NCBI RefSeq assembly: GCF_019669985.1
Contig: NZ_AP019782.1
Location: 1 to 64,000 of the forward strand
Direction of reading: 5' to 3'
DNA length: 64,000 nt
Origin: Methylogaea oryzae
GTDB taxonomy: Bacteria; Pseudomonadota; Gammaproteobacteria; Methylococcales; Methylococcaceae
The translations under genes and the position numbers were made by a program. This document shows positions 20,536-28,937 of this stretch, in pieces. The notes below the pieces were generated by a model. It did not search any database. It saw nothing but the letters and a program-made list of their open reading frames with translations, and was not told where the DNA came from. How positions within the stretch are numbered: the stretch's first letter is position 1; every line of letters begins with the position of its first letter.

Positions 20536-21236
20536 TGGCGGACGAAGTCGTCGGCACGGAGCAGCCTTTCCACCGGCGTATCCGCAGCTTCGTGCTGCGC
20601 GACGGCCGCATCACCGTCGCCCAGCAGGAAGCGCTGGACAAGCTGTGGCCCGTCTACGGCTTGGACCCGGCCCAGCCCCTGGACGCCGAGGCCGCTTTCG
20701 GCCGCAGGGCGCCCCTGGTGCTGGAGATCGGCTTCGGCAACGGCGACAGCCTGGTGGAACACGCCGCCGCCAACCCGGACAAAAACTACATCGGCATCGA
20801 AGTCCACCGCCCCGGCGTTGGCCACTGCCTGATGGGCATCGGCCGGCAGGGCGTGGAAAACCTGCGCCTCTACCGCCACGACGCCCTGGAAGTGCTGGAG
20901 CACTGCATCCCCGACGGAACCCTTAGCGGCGTGCAACTCTACTTCCCCGACCCCTGGCCGAAAAGCCGCCACCACAAGCGCCGCATCGTCAACGACCGCT
21001 TCGTCAACCTCGTGGCGCGCAAGCTGAAACAGGACGGCACCTTCCACGCCGCCACCGACTGGGAACAATACGCCCAGCACATGCTGGAAGTGCTCAAAGC
21101 CTGCCCTTTGCTGGCCAACGCCGCCTCCGAAGGCGATTTCGTCGACGGCGAAGCCCTGCGCCCCGGCACCAAGTTCGAACAGCGTGGCCGCAGGCTCGGT
21201 CACGGCGTGTGGGATATTCTCTACCGCAAGGTCTAA
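20535..21236 (+). CDS. trmB: tRNA (guanine-N7-)-methyltransferase
   Basis: TrmB methylates G46 in the variable loop of tRNAs using S-adenosylmethionine. The 233-residue protein has the SAM motif VLEIGFGNGDSLVEHA, the NYIGIEVHRPGVG strand, and the family-specific YFPDPWPKSRHHKRRIVND motif. It starts within the thiG stop (TGATG) and ends the aroG-thiSG-trmB group. Confidence 0.96.
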   Translation: MADEVVGTEQPFHRRIRSFVLRDGRITVAQQEALDKLWPVYGLDPAQPLDAEAAFGRRAPLVLEIGFGNGDSLVEHAAANPDKNYIGIEVHRPGVGHCLMGIGRQGVENLRLYRHDALEVLEHCIPDGTLSGVQLYFPDPWPKSRHHKRRIVNDRFVNLVARKLKQDGTFHAATDWEQYAQHMLEVLKACPLLANAASEGDFVDGEALRPGTKFEQRGRRLGHGVWDILYRKV

Positions 21237-21385
21237 GTCCTCATGCCGGCACGGATCATCGGCATCCAGACTACAAGGAGGTAAGCCGCCGCGGTCTTCC
21301 ATCGACTTCGGCTCTCGCCGTATACTCCCAGGGAATTCCAATCCGCCGGCTTCGCCGGCTGGCCAACCGTAAGGAGACGGACATC

Positions 21386-21502
21386 ATGCACACCATTTCC
21401 TGTCTTTCGCCGCCCGTTTGGCGTGCTGGTTCAGTCGAAATATTCCGGTATATCGGTGCTAAACGGATTCCGTATAGCGCCGTTGTACAAGATTTTGCTT
21501 AA
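21386..21502 (+). CDS. Possible 38-residue peptide or gene remnant
   Basis: A good AAGGAG ribosome site at 21371-21376 is followed 9 bases later by an ATG opening a 38-codon frame, MHTISCLSPPVWRAG and so on, ending just before the next gene. The peptide has no recognised feature. Because the next gene looks inserted, this may be the 5' stub of a disrupted gene. The rest of 21237-21518 holds a GCCGGC-TTC-GCCGGC hairpin (21344-21358) and nothing else recognisable. Confidence 0.25.
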   Translation: MHTISCLSPPVWRAGSVEIFRYIGAKRIPYSAVVQDFA

Positions 21503-21518
21503 TCAACGGTTAGCCGTC

Positions 21519-22223
21519 ATGAAGCACCGCCCGAGCGTATACCTCGTTCTACTGTTTGTGTTTATAGGCTCAGCCCTGGTCGCTTCAGTCGTTCCCGCAT
21601 ACAGCGCACTCCAAGCGATCTCAGCGGTGCCCGCCCTCGGAGCACTCTTCGCCGCACTGTTCCAGGTGTTTCGCGACCAAGCCGCCTTTGAGCGCCAGTT
21701 GCTCCTGCAGCAGCAACAGCAAGCTTTCAGTCTTGGTGCAGCGTCACACATGGCAAGCAAAGCTTTCGACAAGCACGCCGAATTTTGCGAGAAGTACATG
21801 GCTGAAGTGCATCTGACCGTTGGAACGCTCTTCAAGGAGGGACCGACGCAGAAAGCACTTGAACATGCCTCCAAGCTGGTTCAGTTGAAGAGCCAGTACT
21901 CTGCTTGGTTGACCAAGGGAATCCTGGACGGGCTTGTCCCGTTCGAGGCCGCACTCCGCAAGATTGGAGCCTCCTCGTATCTCGTTGAGGCGTTGCGTGG
22001 AACCAACGACCCAGAGCGCCCGAAGGCGATCAACGAGATGTATGAGGTGTTCAAAGAAGTCATGGCTCTTGGCGAGGCAAAGCTACCTACCGCTGATCGC
22101 ACAGACGTCACCATTGAGGCCGTCGAACAAAGGCTCCGCGCCGTCCTAGGTATTGAGCAACTCACCGCAATTCGTCAGCGTCTCATCGAGCAAGCAATGG
22201 CGGCTGGAGAGAATGACGGCTAA
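21519..22223 (+). CDS. Membrane-anchored protein of unknown function
   Basis: The 234-residue product opens with a basic MKHRPS and one or two hydrophobic segments (residues 7-28 and about 32-48), then becomes soluble and helical. A glutamine-rich RQLLLQQQQQAFSLG stretch leads into predicted amphipathic helices, likely coiled coil. No family is recognised. GC content is visibly lower than in neighbouring genes, and REP-type hairpins follow its stop, so it looks like an acquired accessory gene. The frame is open to 21423, but the ATG at 21519 gives the membrane-anchor start. Confidence 0.6.
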   Translation: MKHRPSVYLVLLFVFIGSALVASVVPAYSALQAISAVPALGALFAALFQVFRDQAAFERQLLLQQQQQAFSLGAASHMASKAFDKHAEFCEKYMAEVHLTVGTLFKEGPTQKALEHASKLVQLKSQYSAWLTKGILDGLVPFEAALRKIGASSYLVEALRGTNDPERPKAINEMYEVFKEVMALGEAKLPTADRTDVTIEAVEQRLRAVLGIEQLTAIRQRLIEQAMAAGENDG

Positions 22224-22243
22224 CCCTTCGCTCGAGCTCGTAG

Positions 22244-22274
22244 GTTGGGTTAGCGGTCCTCCGCGTAACCCAAC
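22244..22274 (+). repeat. REP-type hairpin, copy A
   Basis: Outer arm GTTGGGTTA, inner stem GCGG, loop TCCT, inner stem CCGC, a bulged G, and outer arm TAACCCAAC. The core GCGGTCCTCCGCG is identical in the copies that flank the transposase gene at 51.7 kb, while the outer arms differ in sequence but stay complementary. Confidence 0.8.
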
Positions 22275-22328
22275 AAATGCCGTTGCGATTTGGGGTTGGT
22301 CTTCAACTCGTAAGTCGTATTGATATAG

Positions 22329-22354
22329 GGCGCATTAGCTTAGCGTAATGCGCC
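22329..22354. repeat. REP-related hairpin, variant
   Basis: Arms GGCGCATTA and TAATGCGCC enclose GC-TTA-GC and a single unpaired G on the 3' side. The architecture (outer arm, short GC inner stem, loop, inner stem, bulged G, outer arm) is the same as in the other copies, but the inner stem and loop are shorter. Confidence 0.6.
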
Positions 22355-22375
22355 GTATGTAGGTGCTACCCTTGC

Positions 22376-22407
22376 GGCGCAATACGCGGAGGACCACTAT
22401 TGACGCC
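22376..22407 (-). repeat. REP-type hairpin, copy C (inverted, degenerate)
   Basis: Inverted relative to copy A. Outer arm GGCGCAATA, bulged C, inner stem GCGG, loop AGGA, then CCAC and TATTGACGCC. One inner pair is lost and the outer arm carries an extra A, so this is a decayed copy. Copies A and C point towards each other as in a bacterial interspersed mosaic element. Confidence 0.7.
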
Positions 22408-22442
22408 CTACCTTCTAACGCGGATGGCGAGCGCACAGCCGC

Positions 22443-22523
22443 GTAGCCCGGATGGAGCGCAGCGGAATCCGGGGTTTGGTCTCGCGCACCGCCCCGTATT
22501 ACGCTGCGCTTCATACGGGCTAC
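22443..22523. repeat. Long inverted repeat with 32-base arms
   Basis: The left arm (22443-22474, starting GTAGCCCGGATGGAGCGCAG) and the reverse complement of the right arm (22492-22523) agree at 28 of 32 positions. Each arm also folds on itself: CCGGAT pairs with ATCCGG in one and CCGTAT with ATACGG in the other, so the four differences keep pairing. It ends 32 bases before the methyltransferase start. Together with the three hairpins before it, it fills the 22224-22555 gap. Confidence 0.7.
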
Positions 22524-22555
22524 TTGCCGAAGAATCACCGACTAAAGAGAAACCC

Positions 22556-23146
22556 ATGTGGGATGAACGATACAGCGCCGAGGAGTATGCCTACAGCAAA
22601 GAGCCGAATCAGTTTCTGGCGGAAAATTACCGGGCCATTCCCAAGGGCAGGGTGCTGAGCTTGGCCGAAGGGGAAGGGCGCAACGCGGTGTTTTTGGCGG
22701 AACAGGGCTATTCGGTTACCGCGGTCGACGGCTCGGCGGTGGGGCTGAAAAAGGCGGAAAAGCTCGCCGGGGAGCATGGCGTTGAGGTCGAGTGGGTGCA
22801 CGCCGATTTGGCGGAGTACGCAATCGGCGACAATGCCTGGGACGGCATCGTGTCCATTTTCTGCCCGTTGCCGTCGGCGCTGCGCAGTCGCTTGTACAAA
22901 GCGGCGGTCGCCGGGCTCAAGCCGGGCGGGGTATTCCTGTTGGAGGCTTACACGCCGGAGCAGTTGCTCCACGACACCGGCGGCGGCAAGTCGGCGGATG
23001 CCATGACCACCAAGGCGTCGTTGCTGGCGGATTTGGATGGTTTGCGGTTTATCCACCTCGAGGAGCTGGAGCGCAACGTGGTGGAAGGCGTTTATCACAC
23101 GGGGCTGGGGGCGGTGGTGCAGGCCATCGCCGTAAAGGCCGCCTAG
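22556..23146 (+). CDS. Class I SAM-dependent methyltransferase
   Basis: The 196-residue product is a small Rossmann-fold methyltransferase resembling the TehB/thiopurine-like group. It opens MWDERYSAEEYAYSKEPNQF, has the SAM motif VLSLAEGEGRNAVFLAEQG (an unusual EGEG in place of GxGxG), the acidic strand VTAVDGSAVGL and a post-motif LKPGGVFLLEAY. The substrate is unknown. The start at 22556 follows a repeat region, which supplies its whole upstream DNA. A hairpin at 23167-23184 separates it from the convergent GTPase gene. Confidence 0.85.
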   Translation: MWDERYSAEEYAYSKEPNQFLAENYRAIPKGRVLSLAEGEGRNAVFLAEQGYSVTAVDGSAVGLKKAEKLAGEHGVEVEWVHADLAEYAIGDNAWDGIVSIFCPLPSALRSRLYKAAVAGLKPGGVFLLEAYTPEQLLHDTGGGKSADAMTTKASLLADLDGLRFIHLEELERNVVEGVYHTGLGAVVQAIAVKAA

Positions 23147-23166
23147 ATTGGCGATGCCGGCCGGAA

Positions 23167-23184
23167 GAGGCGGCGGGCCGCCTC
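23167..23184. terminator. GC hairpin between convergent genes
   Basis: GAGGCGG and CCGCCTC pair around a 4-base loop, 20 bases after the methyltransferase stop and 46 before the end of the convergent GTPase gene. No T-tract; a shared weak terminator is possible. Confidence 0.35.
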
Positions 23185-23230
23185 TCCCCGGTCCATGGCT
23201 GCCGGCGCCCGGGGAGGACGCGCCGGCGTC

Positions 23231-25171
23231 TTACGCGGCGGCCTTTTGCGGAATTTCCGCGCCGCCGCGCAGCGCGTTCAGCACGTCCTCCAGCTCGCCG
23301 TACTGCTGGCGCAGCGGCGCCAGCTGCTGTTCCAGCTCGGCGATGGTTTCGTCCAGGGTCTGAGTGGATTCGCTGATTTTGCGCAGCATTTCCAGGCGGG
23401 TTTCGATGGCTTTTTTATGGTCCTTGATCTGCAGGACCAGGGGCGAGAGCACCATGGCGCCCCAGTTGGTGGCGTCCTTGTTGGCTTGCACGATGATGTC
23501 CCGGGCGCGCGCCACGACGGTGCCGTAGAGCCGCTGGATGACGACGCTTTGCTCCAGCAAGGCGGCCGAGGCGCTGTTGCGGAACGCTTCGCCTTCGGCG
23601 AACAGCTGTTCCAAGTCCAACTGGTATTTGCGCATGGAAAACTGCACCGGCTTGGCGGCGGCGAAGCCGTGTTCTTCCTCGAATTTCTTGTAAATGGCTT
23701 GCACCAGCTGCTGGGTTTCCCCGGCGATGTCGCCGGCCCGGTTGGCGATGGCGTGCAGGTCGTCCAATACCTTTTTCATCACGCCCTTCATGCCGATGGT
23801 GGTCAAGCTGCTGGCCATGTCGCGGCGGGTTTGCTTGATGATGCCGTCCACCCGCTCCAGGGATAGGGAGTCCACCAGCATGCGCGCTTGCACCGACAGC
23901 ACGCGGCGGCTGGCTTGGAAGTCTTCCACGCTGGTCATGTAGCGGCCCTGCTGTTCGCGGGTTTCCACCATCAGGCCTTTAATGGTGGCGTGGTTGTTGC
24001 TGTCGACGCCGCGCAGGTCGGCGAGCTGCTTATCCAGCTCTTTGATCTGGGCCGCCAGCACGTTGGCGGAGTCCTGCACCAAACCGCCGACTTTGTCGTT
24101 CACCACGTTCATCATGATGGTGCGCCGTTGACTGACCACGTCGTCGCCCAGGTAACGCTCCAGCGACGGCAAGCGGCTTTTGCCCAGCAGGGCGGGATCG
24201 TGCTTGATCTTGGCTAGCAAGGCTTGCTTGGCGGAAATGGGGAAAATGGCCTTTTCATCGACTTCCAGAATTTTGGCGGTGCTGTCCACCTGTTTGTGGA
24301 TGGTGCGCTCCAGGGCGGTTTCGTCCTGCAGCTCGTCCCACATGGCGTCGATCTTGTTGAGCACCACGGCCAAGCCCCGGCTGCGGCTGGCGCCGAAGCC
24401 GCGCACGTGGTTCTGCCACATGTCCATATCGCTTTTGGTGACGCCCGTATCGGCGGCGAGCACGAAGACGACGGCCTGCGCGCTGGGCAGCATGCTCAGG
24501 GTCAGTTCCGGCTCGCTGCCCAGGGCGTTGAGGCCGGGGGTGTCGAGGATGGTCAGGCCTTCCTGCAGCAAGGGGTGGGGGAAGCTGATGAGGGCGTGGC
24601 GCCAGCAGGGGATGTCCACGGTGCCGTCTTCCGCCACCTGGGTGCCGGTGTCCTCGGCGTAGAGGCCCAGTTGGGTGGCCTCGGCGACGCTGACGCGCTT
24701 CACCGCCGCCAGCTCCTTGAACGCGTGCTGCATCTGCGGAATGGAGTTGCAATCCAGGTCGATCTGCATCCAGCTTTCCGCGTGCAGCTTGTATTCGCTC
24801 AACGGCATATCGTTGAGGCGGGTGTCGATGGACAGCAGGCGGATGTAACTGCCGTGGGCCTTGTCGAAAAAGATTTCCGTCGGGCACATGGTGGTGCGGC
24901 CGGGCGAGGAGGGCAGCAGGCGTACGCCGGTCTGGGCGAAGAAGAGGGCGTTGATCAGTTCCGTTTTGCCGCGGGAAAATTCGGCGGCGAAGGCGACGGT
25001 GATGCGGTCCGACATCAGGCTGTGCAGCATGCTGGTGATGCTTTCGTCTTCCTGCGGCGAGCCGAGGCCGTATTTGTCCAGCCACGCCCGGTAGCTCTGC
25101 AATGCCTGGGCGATTTGGCCGCGCCATTCCCGGTAGGCGTGCAGTCTTTCTTGTATTTGGTCGTCGCTCAT
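23231..25171 (-). CDS. Dynamin-like GTPase
   Basis: The 646-residue protein belongs to the bacterial dynamin family, GTPases that remodel or surveil membranes. G-motifs are visible: G1 as AEFSRGKT at residues 63-70 (with glutamate-phenylalanine where the usual loop has glycine), G3 DTPG at 210-213 and G4 NKID at 272-275. The C-terminal half is helical with heptad-like stretches and ends in a coiled coil over about residues 600-640. No transmembrane segment is obvious, so membrane contact would be by a paddle or amphipathic helix. It stands as a single minus-strand gene. Confidence 0.85.
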   Translation of the reverse strand: MSDDQIQERLHAYREWRGQIAQALQSYRAWLDKYGLGSPQEDESITSMLHSLMSDRITVAFAAEFSRGKTELINALFFAQTGVRLLPSSPGRTTMCPTEIFFDKAHGSYIRLLSIDTRLNDMPLSEYKLHAESWMQIDLDCNSIPQMQHAFKELAAVKRVSVAEATQLGLYAEDTGTQVAEDGTVDIPCWRHALISFPHPLLQEGLTILDTPGLNALGSEPELTLSMLPSAQAVVFVLAADTGVTKSDMDMWQNHVRGFGASRSRGLAVVLNKIDAMWDELQDETALERTIHKQVDSTAKILEVDEKAIFPISAKQALLAKIKHDPALLGKSRLPSLERYLGDDVVSQRRTIMMNVVNDKVGGLVQDSANVLAAQIKELDKQLADLRGVDSNNHATIKGLMVETREQQGRYMTSVEDFQASRRVLSVQARMLVDSLSLERVDGIIKQTRRDMASSLTTIGMKGVMKKVLDDLHAIANRAGDIAGETQQLVQAIYKKFEEEHGFAAAKPVQFSMRKYQLDLEQLFAEGEAFRNSASAALLEQSVVIQRLYGTVVARARDIIVQANKDATNWGAMVLSPLVLQIKDHKKAIETRLEMLRKISESTQTLDETIAELEQQLAPLRQQYGELEDVLNALRGGAEIPQKAAA

Positions 25172-25238
25172 CGTCCGTTCTCGCTCTTGGGGCGGTTTAC
25201 CTGGGTATGAGGCCGCCGGATTTGCCGATTAGTGTAAT

Positions 25239-25547
25239 CTACGCCGCCTTTATTTGTGTGACCTCGGCCAAAAACTGGGGCCACAGCCGAGTGCCCGTGA
25301 TGCGCACCCTTTTTTCCCGTCCGGTCTCGCCGGACAGCAATTGAACCTGGCTTTTCGCCACCCGGAAGGTTTTCGCCAGGAACGCCAGCAAATGCTCGTT
25401 GGCTTTGCCGTCCACCGGCGGGGCGGTGATGCGGACTTTCAAGCGGTCTCCCTGGATGCCGGCGAACTGGTCGCGGCTGGCCTTGGGTTGGATGCGCAAC
25501 GCCAGGGTCACCTCGTCGTCCCGGCATTCGTACCAGGACGCCATCAT
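25239..25547 (-). CDS. yggU: DUF167 family protein (YggU)
   Basis: The 102-residue product has the DUF167 features LALRIQPKASRDQFAG, LKVRITAPPVDGKANEHLLAFLAKTF and LLSGETGREKRVRITG. The function is not established; in many genomes it sits at the end of yggS-proC-yggT, as here. Two adjacent ATG codons (25547 and 25544) overlap the yggT stop, so translation is coupled. Confidence 0.9.
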   Translation of the reverse strand: MMASWYECRDDEVTLALRIQPKASRDQFAGIQGDRLKVRITAPPVDGKANEHLLAFLAKTFRVAKSQVQLLSGETGREKRVRITGTRLWPQFLAEVTQIKAA

Positions 25548-26125
25548 CCCACCAGGCGGAACAGCTGTTGCAGCGGCGGCAGCAGCAACATGCGGGCCAG
25601 TTCCAGCGCCATCAACACGGCGATGGGGGAGAGGTCCAGGCCGCCGATGGCCGGCAACAGGCGCCGGGCCGGCTGCAGCAAGGGTTCGGACAGGCTGTAG
25701 AGCAAGGACGCCAGCGGGCTGTGGCTGTGGGGCGCGACCCAGGAAATCACCGCGCTGCCGATGATCACGCCGACGTATAGGTCGATGGCCAGTTCCAGCG
25801 AGCGCATGACGGCCAGCACCCCTATCGCGGCGGGGGAGGGAAGGCTCATGCCTTGCAGGCTGAGCAGCACGGCCACGGCGGCGATCTGCAGCAGCAGCAT
25901 CAACACCAGGGAGGCGGTGTCGAAGCGGCCCACGGACGGAATCATCCGGCGCATCGGACGCAGCACCGGCTGGGTGGTTTTGACCAGGAACTGGCAGATG
26001 GGGTTGTAATAGTCGGCCCGCACCAGTTGCAGGATCAGGCGCAGCATCACCGCGCCGGTGGCGAGGGTCGCCAGGGCGTGGACGATAAAGTGCAGGGGCG
26101 CCAGCCAGTAATCCGTTTCCATCAT
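25544..26125 (-). CDS. yggT: YggT family membrane protein
   Basis: The 193-residue protein has two YggT repeats, each with two membrane helices and a conserved motif: NPICQFLVKTTQPVLRPMRR in the first and SLSEPLLQPARRLLPAIGG in the second. YggT proteins are linked to osmotic tolerance and cell-envelope assembly, without a known biochemical activity. Its ATG overlaps the proC stop. Confidence 0.9.
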   Translation of the reverse strand: MMETDYWLAPLHFIVHALATLATGAVMLRLILQLVRADYYNPICQFLVKTTQPVLRPMRRMIPSVGRFDTASLVLMLLLQIAAVAVLLSLQGMSLPSPAAIGVLAVMRSLELAIDLYVGVIIGSAVISWVAPHSHSPLASLLYSLSEPLLQPARRLLPAIGGLDLSPIAVLMALELARMLLLPPLQQLFRLVG

Positions 26126-26949
26126 TGCGCACCGAACTGGTTGGACATCTCCACCGAACGCCGCTCGGCGGCCAGCATGGCGTTGCGCGCCAACTCCCGC
26201 AGACCGCCTTCCTCGAACGTGCGGATGGCTTGTTCGGTGGTGCCGCCGGGGGAAGTGACGCGGCGGCGCAGCTCGGCCGGCGTTTCCGCCGATTCCATGG
26301 CGATCTTGGCGGCGCCCAAGGCGGTTTGCTGGGTCAGCAAACGGGCGGTGCGGTCGTCCAGGCCCAGCTCCCTTCCGGCGCTTTCCATGGCCTCCATGAA
26401 CAGGAAGAAATAGGCCGGGCCGCTGCCGGACAGGGCGGTGACGGCGTCCAGCAGGTTTTCGTCGTCCACCCACACCGTCAAGCCCACCGCGCGCATGACG
26501 CTTTCGGCGGATTCCCGCTGGCTCTTGCCGGCGCGGGCGTTGGCGTAGAGGGCCGTGGCGCCGGTTTTCACCAGGGCCGGGGTGTTGGGCATGCAGCGCA
26601 CGATGGCGGTTTCCTCGCCCAGCCAGCGTTGCAAGTCCGCCGCCCGCACGCCGGCGGCGATGGAGACCACCAGCGATTTGCGCGCCTGCACCGCCGCCGC
26701 GATGTCTTTCGCCACGCCGGCTAGCACCTGGGGCTTGACCGCCAGCACCACGATGTCGCATTGCGCTACCGTGCTTTGGTTGTCGGCGCTGGTGTTGACG
26801 TGAAACTGTTCCTTCAGCTCGGCCAGCTTGTTTTGGTCCAGGTCCGTCACCCAGATTTTCTGGGCCGAGAAACCGTCGGCGACCAGGCCGCCGATGAGGG
26901 CGTGGGCCATATTGCCGCCGCCGATAAAGCCTATGGTTTGTTGTTTCAT
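26122..26949 (-). CDS. proC: Pyrroline-5-carboxylate reductase
   Basis: ProC performs the last step of proline synthesis. The 275-residue protein has the N-terminal Rossmann motif IGFIGGGNMAHALIGGL, the VLAVKPQVL strand, the RCMPNTPALV motif and the ALSGSGPAYFFLFMEAM dimer region, ending in the SPGGTTEQAI active-site segment. It lies between yggS and yggT as in Pseudomonas. Confidence 0.96.
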   Translation of the reverse strand: MKQQTIGFIGGGNMAHALIGGLVADGFSAQKIWVTDLDQNKLAELKEQFHVNTSADNQSTVAQCDIVVLAVKPQVLAGVAKDIAAAVQARKSLVVSIAAGVRAADLQRWLGEETAIVRCMPNTPALVKTGATALYANARAGKSQRESAESVMRAVGLTVWVDDENLLDAVTALSGSGPAYFFLFMEAMESAGRELGLDDRTARLLTQQTALGAAKIAMESAETPAELRRRVTSPGGTTEQAIRTFEEGGLRELARNAMLAAERRSVEMSNQFGAQ

Positions 26950-26997
26950 GGGCCGGGCCCGTGCTCCGCAGTACTGGAAATAAAGGATCGGTGCATT

Positions 26998-27723
26998 CTA
27001 GCGCAGTGCCTGGCCGCCCGCAGCATCGCCGCCGTCCTTGCCGTAGTCGCGCCGGCCGAAAATGGCGGTGCCGATGCGCACCAGGGTGGCGCCTTCCTGC
27101 ACCGCCGCTTCCAGGTCGTCGGTCATGCCCATGGATAGGGTGTCCAGGCCCAGGCTGGCTTGCAGCGGTTGCAGCAGCGTCCGCAACTGGGCGAAGGGGC
27201 GTCTTTGCTGGTGCGGATCGTCGCAAGGGGCGGGGATGGCCATCAGGCCGCGCAGGCGCAAACGGGGCAGGGCGGCCACCGCCGCCGCCAACTCGGCCGC
27301 CTCGCCGGGCGAGACGCCGGACTTGCTGTCTTCGCCGCTGACGTTCACTTGCAGGCACACATTGAGGGGCGGCAGGTAGGCCGGCCGTTGCTCGCTCAAG
27401 CGCTGGGCGATTTTGAGCCGGTCCACGCTGTGCACCCAGTGGAAGTGCTGGGCGATGGGGCGGGTTTTGTTGGACTGGATCGGGCCGATGAAATGCCAGG
27501 TGATGTCGCAGTGGCCGAGCCGGGCCTGCTTGTCCAGGGCCTCCTGCAGGTAGTTCTCGCCGAAGTGGCGCTGGCCCAGGCGGTAGGCGGCGGCCAAGGT
27601 TTCCGCCGGATGGGTTTTGCTCACCGCCACCAGCCGGGCGTCGCCGGCGCGGCGCCCGGCGGCGAGTTCGGCCGCCAGCAGGCGCGACTTGACGGCGGCC
27701 AAGCGCTGTTCCAATGGATTCAT
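26998..27723 (-). CDS. yggS: PLP homeostasis protein (YggS/PLPBP)
   Basis: The 241-residue protein is the single-domain alanine-racemase-fold PLP carrier that buffers pyridoxal phosphate. The PLP lysine is in LVAVSKTHPAETL; other signatures are FGENYLQEALDK, WHFIGPIQSNK and the SMGMTDDLEAAVQEG phosphate-binding region. It is divergent from pilT, with 129 bases between their starts, the conserved arrangement in gammaproteobacteria. Confidence 0.95.
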   Translation of the reverse strand: MNPLEQRLAAVKSRLLAAELAAGRRAGDARLVAVSKTHPAETLAAAYRLGQRHFGENYLQEALDKQARLGHCDITWHFIGPIQSNKTRPIAQHFHWVHSVDRLKIAQRLSEQRPAYLPPLNVCLQVNVSGEDSKSGVSPGEAAELAAAVAALPRLRLRGLMAIPAPCDDPHQQRRPFAQLRTLLQPLQASLGLDTLSMGMTDDLEAAVQEGATLVRIGTAIFGRRDYGKDGGDAAGGQALR

Positions 27724-27742
27724 GGGGGAAAACCTTTTTGTC

Positions 27743-27748
27743 TATACT
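27743..27748 (+). promoter_or_regulatory. Possible -10 element for pilT
   Basis: TATACT lies about 105 bases before the pilT ATG in the gap between divergent yggS and pilT. No convincing -35 is at the right distance, so this is weak. Confidence 0.25.
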
Positions 27749-27852
27749 GTGGCCGGCGTTTGCTGCGGGGGCTTTTCGCGTCAACCCGAGGGGTGCGCCG
27801 ACGCCATCGACGTTTTAATTTTCAGTCTACCAATAACCCGCAGGGTGATCGT

Positions 27853-28890
27853 ATGGATATAGCCGAGCTGCTTACCTTTTCCGTCAAAAACGGTGCGTCC
27901 GACTTGCACCTGTCGGCGGGCATGCCGCCCATGATTCGCGTCGACGGCGACATGCGCAAGATCAACGTGCCGCCGCTGGACCATAAGCAGACCCACGCGC
28001 TGATCTACGACATCATGAACGACAAGCAGCGGCGCGATTACGAAGAGTTCCTGGAAACGGACTTCTCCTTCGAGCTGCCCAACGTGGCCCGCTTCCGCGT
28101 CAACGCCTTCAACCAGGATCGCGGCGCCGCCGGGGTGTTCCGTACCATCCCGTCGAAAATCCTCAGCCTGGAGCAACTCAACTGTCCGTCGTCCTTCGCC
28201 GAGTTCGCCGCTTTCCCGCGCGGCCTGGTGCTGGTGACGGGCCCCACCGGTTCCGGCAAGTCCACCACCCTGGCGGCCATGATCAACCACATCAACGAAA
28301 ACGATTATTCCCACATCCTCACGGTGGAGGACCCCATCGAATTCGTGCACCAAAGCAAGAAAAGCCTCATCAACCAGCGCGAGGTGCACCGCGACACCCT
28401 GGGTTTCAACGAGGCGTTGCGCTCGGCCCTGCGCGAAGATCCGGACGTGATCCTGGTGGGCGAAATGCGCGACTTGGAAACCATCCGCCTGGCCATGACC
28501 GCCGCCGAAACCGGCCACTTGGTATTCGGCACCCTGCACACCACCTCGGCGGCCAAGACCATCAACCGTATCATCGACGTGTTCCCGGCGGCGGAAAAAG
28601 ACATGGTGCGCTCCATGCTGTCCGAATCCCTGCAAGCGGTGATTTCCCAGACCCTGCTGAAAAAAGCCGAGGGCGGCCGCGTGGCGGCGCACGAAATCAT
28701 GGTGGGCACCCCGGCCATCCGCAACCTGATCCGCGAGGACAAGGTGGCGCAGATGTATTCCGCCATCCAGACCGGCCGCAAGGAAGGCATGCAGACCTTG
28801 GATCAATGCCTGCAAGAACTGGTGGACAAGCGGCTCGTCACCAAGAACGCCGCCAGGGAAAAAGCCGCCAACAAGTCGGCCTTTATGTGA
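27853..28890 (+). CDS. pilT: Type IV pilus retraction ATPase PilT
   Basis: PilT is the hexameric ATPase that depolymerises type IV pili and powers twitching. The 345-residue protein begins MDIAELLTFSVKNGASDLHLS, has Walker A GPTGSGKSTTLAAM, the ASP/Walker B region ALREDPDVILVGEMRDLET, the HTTSA His box and the C-terminal AIRNLIRE motif required for retraction. No pilU follows; the next gene is convergent pyrC'. Confidence 0.96.
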   Translation: MDIAELLTFSVKNGASDLHLSAGMPPMIRVDGDMRKINVPPLDHKQTHALIYDIMNDKQRRDYEEFLETDFSFELPNVARFRVNAFNQDRGAAGVFRTIPSKILSLEQLNCPSSFAEFAAFPRGLVLVTGPTGSGKSTTLAAMINHINENDYSHILTVEDPIEFVHQSKKSLINQREVHRDTLGFNEALRSALREDPDVILVGEMRDLETIRLAMTAAETGHLVFGTLHTTSAAKTINRIIDVFPAAEKDMVRSMLSESLQAVISQTLLKKAEGGRVAAHEIMVGTPAIRNLIREDKVAQMYSAIQTGRKEGMQTLDQCLQELVDKRLVTKNAAREKAANKSAFM

Positions 28891-28937
28891 TTCGGGACGG
28901 GCGGGCCTTTCGCCGGGCGCGCCCGTAACGATCCGGT

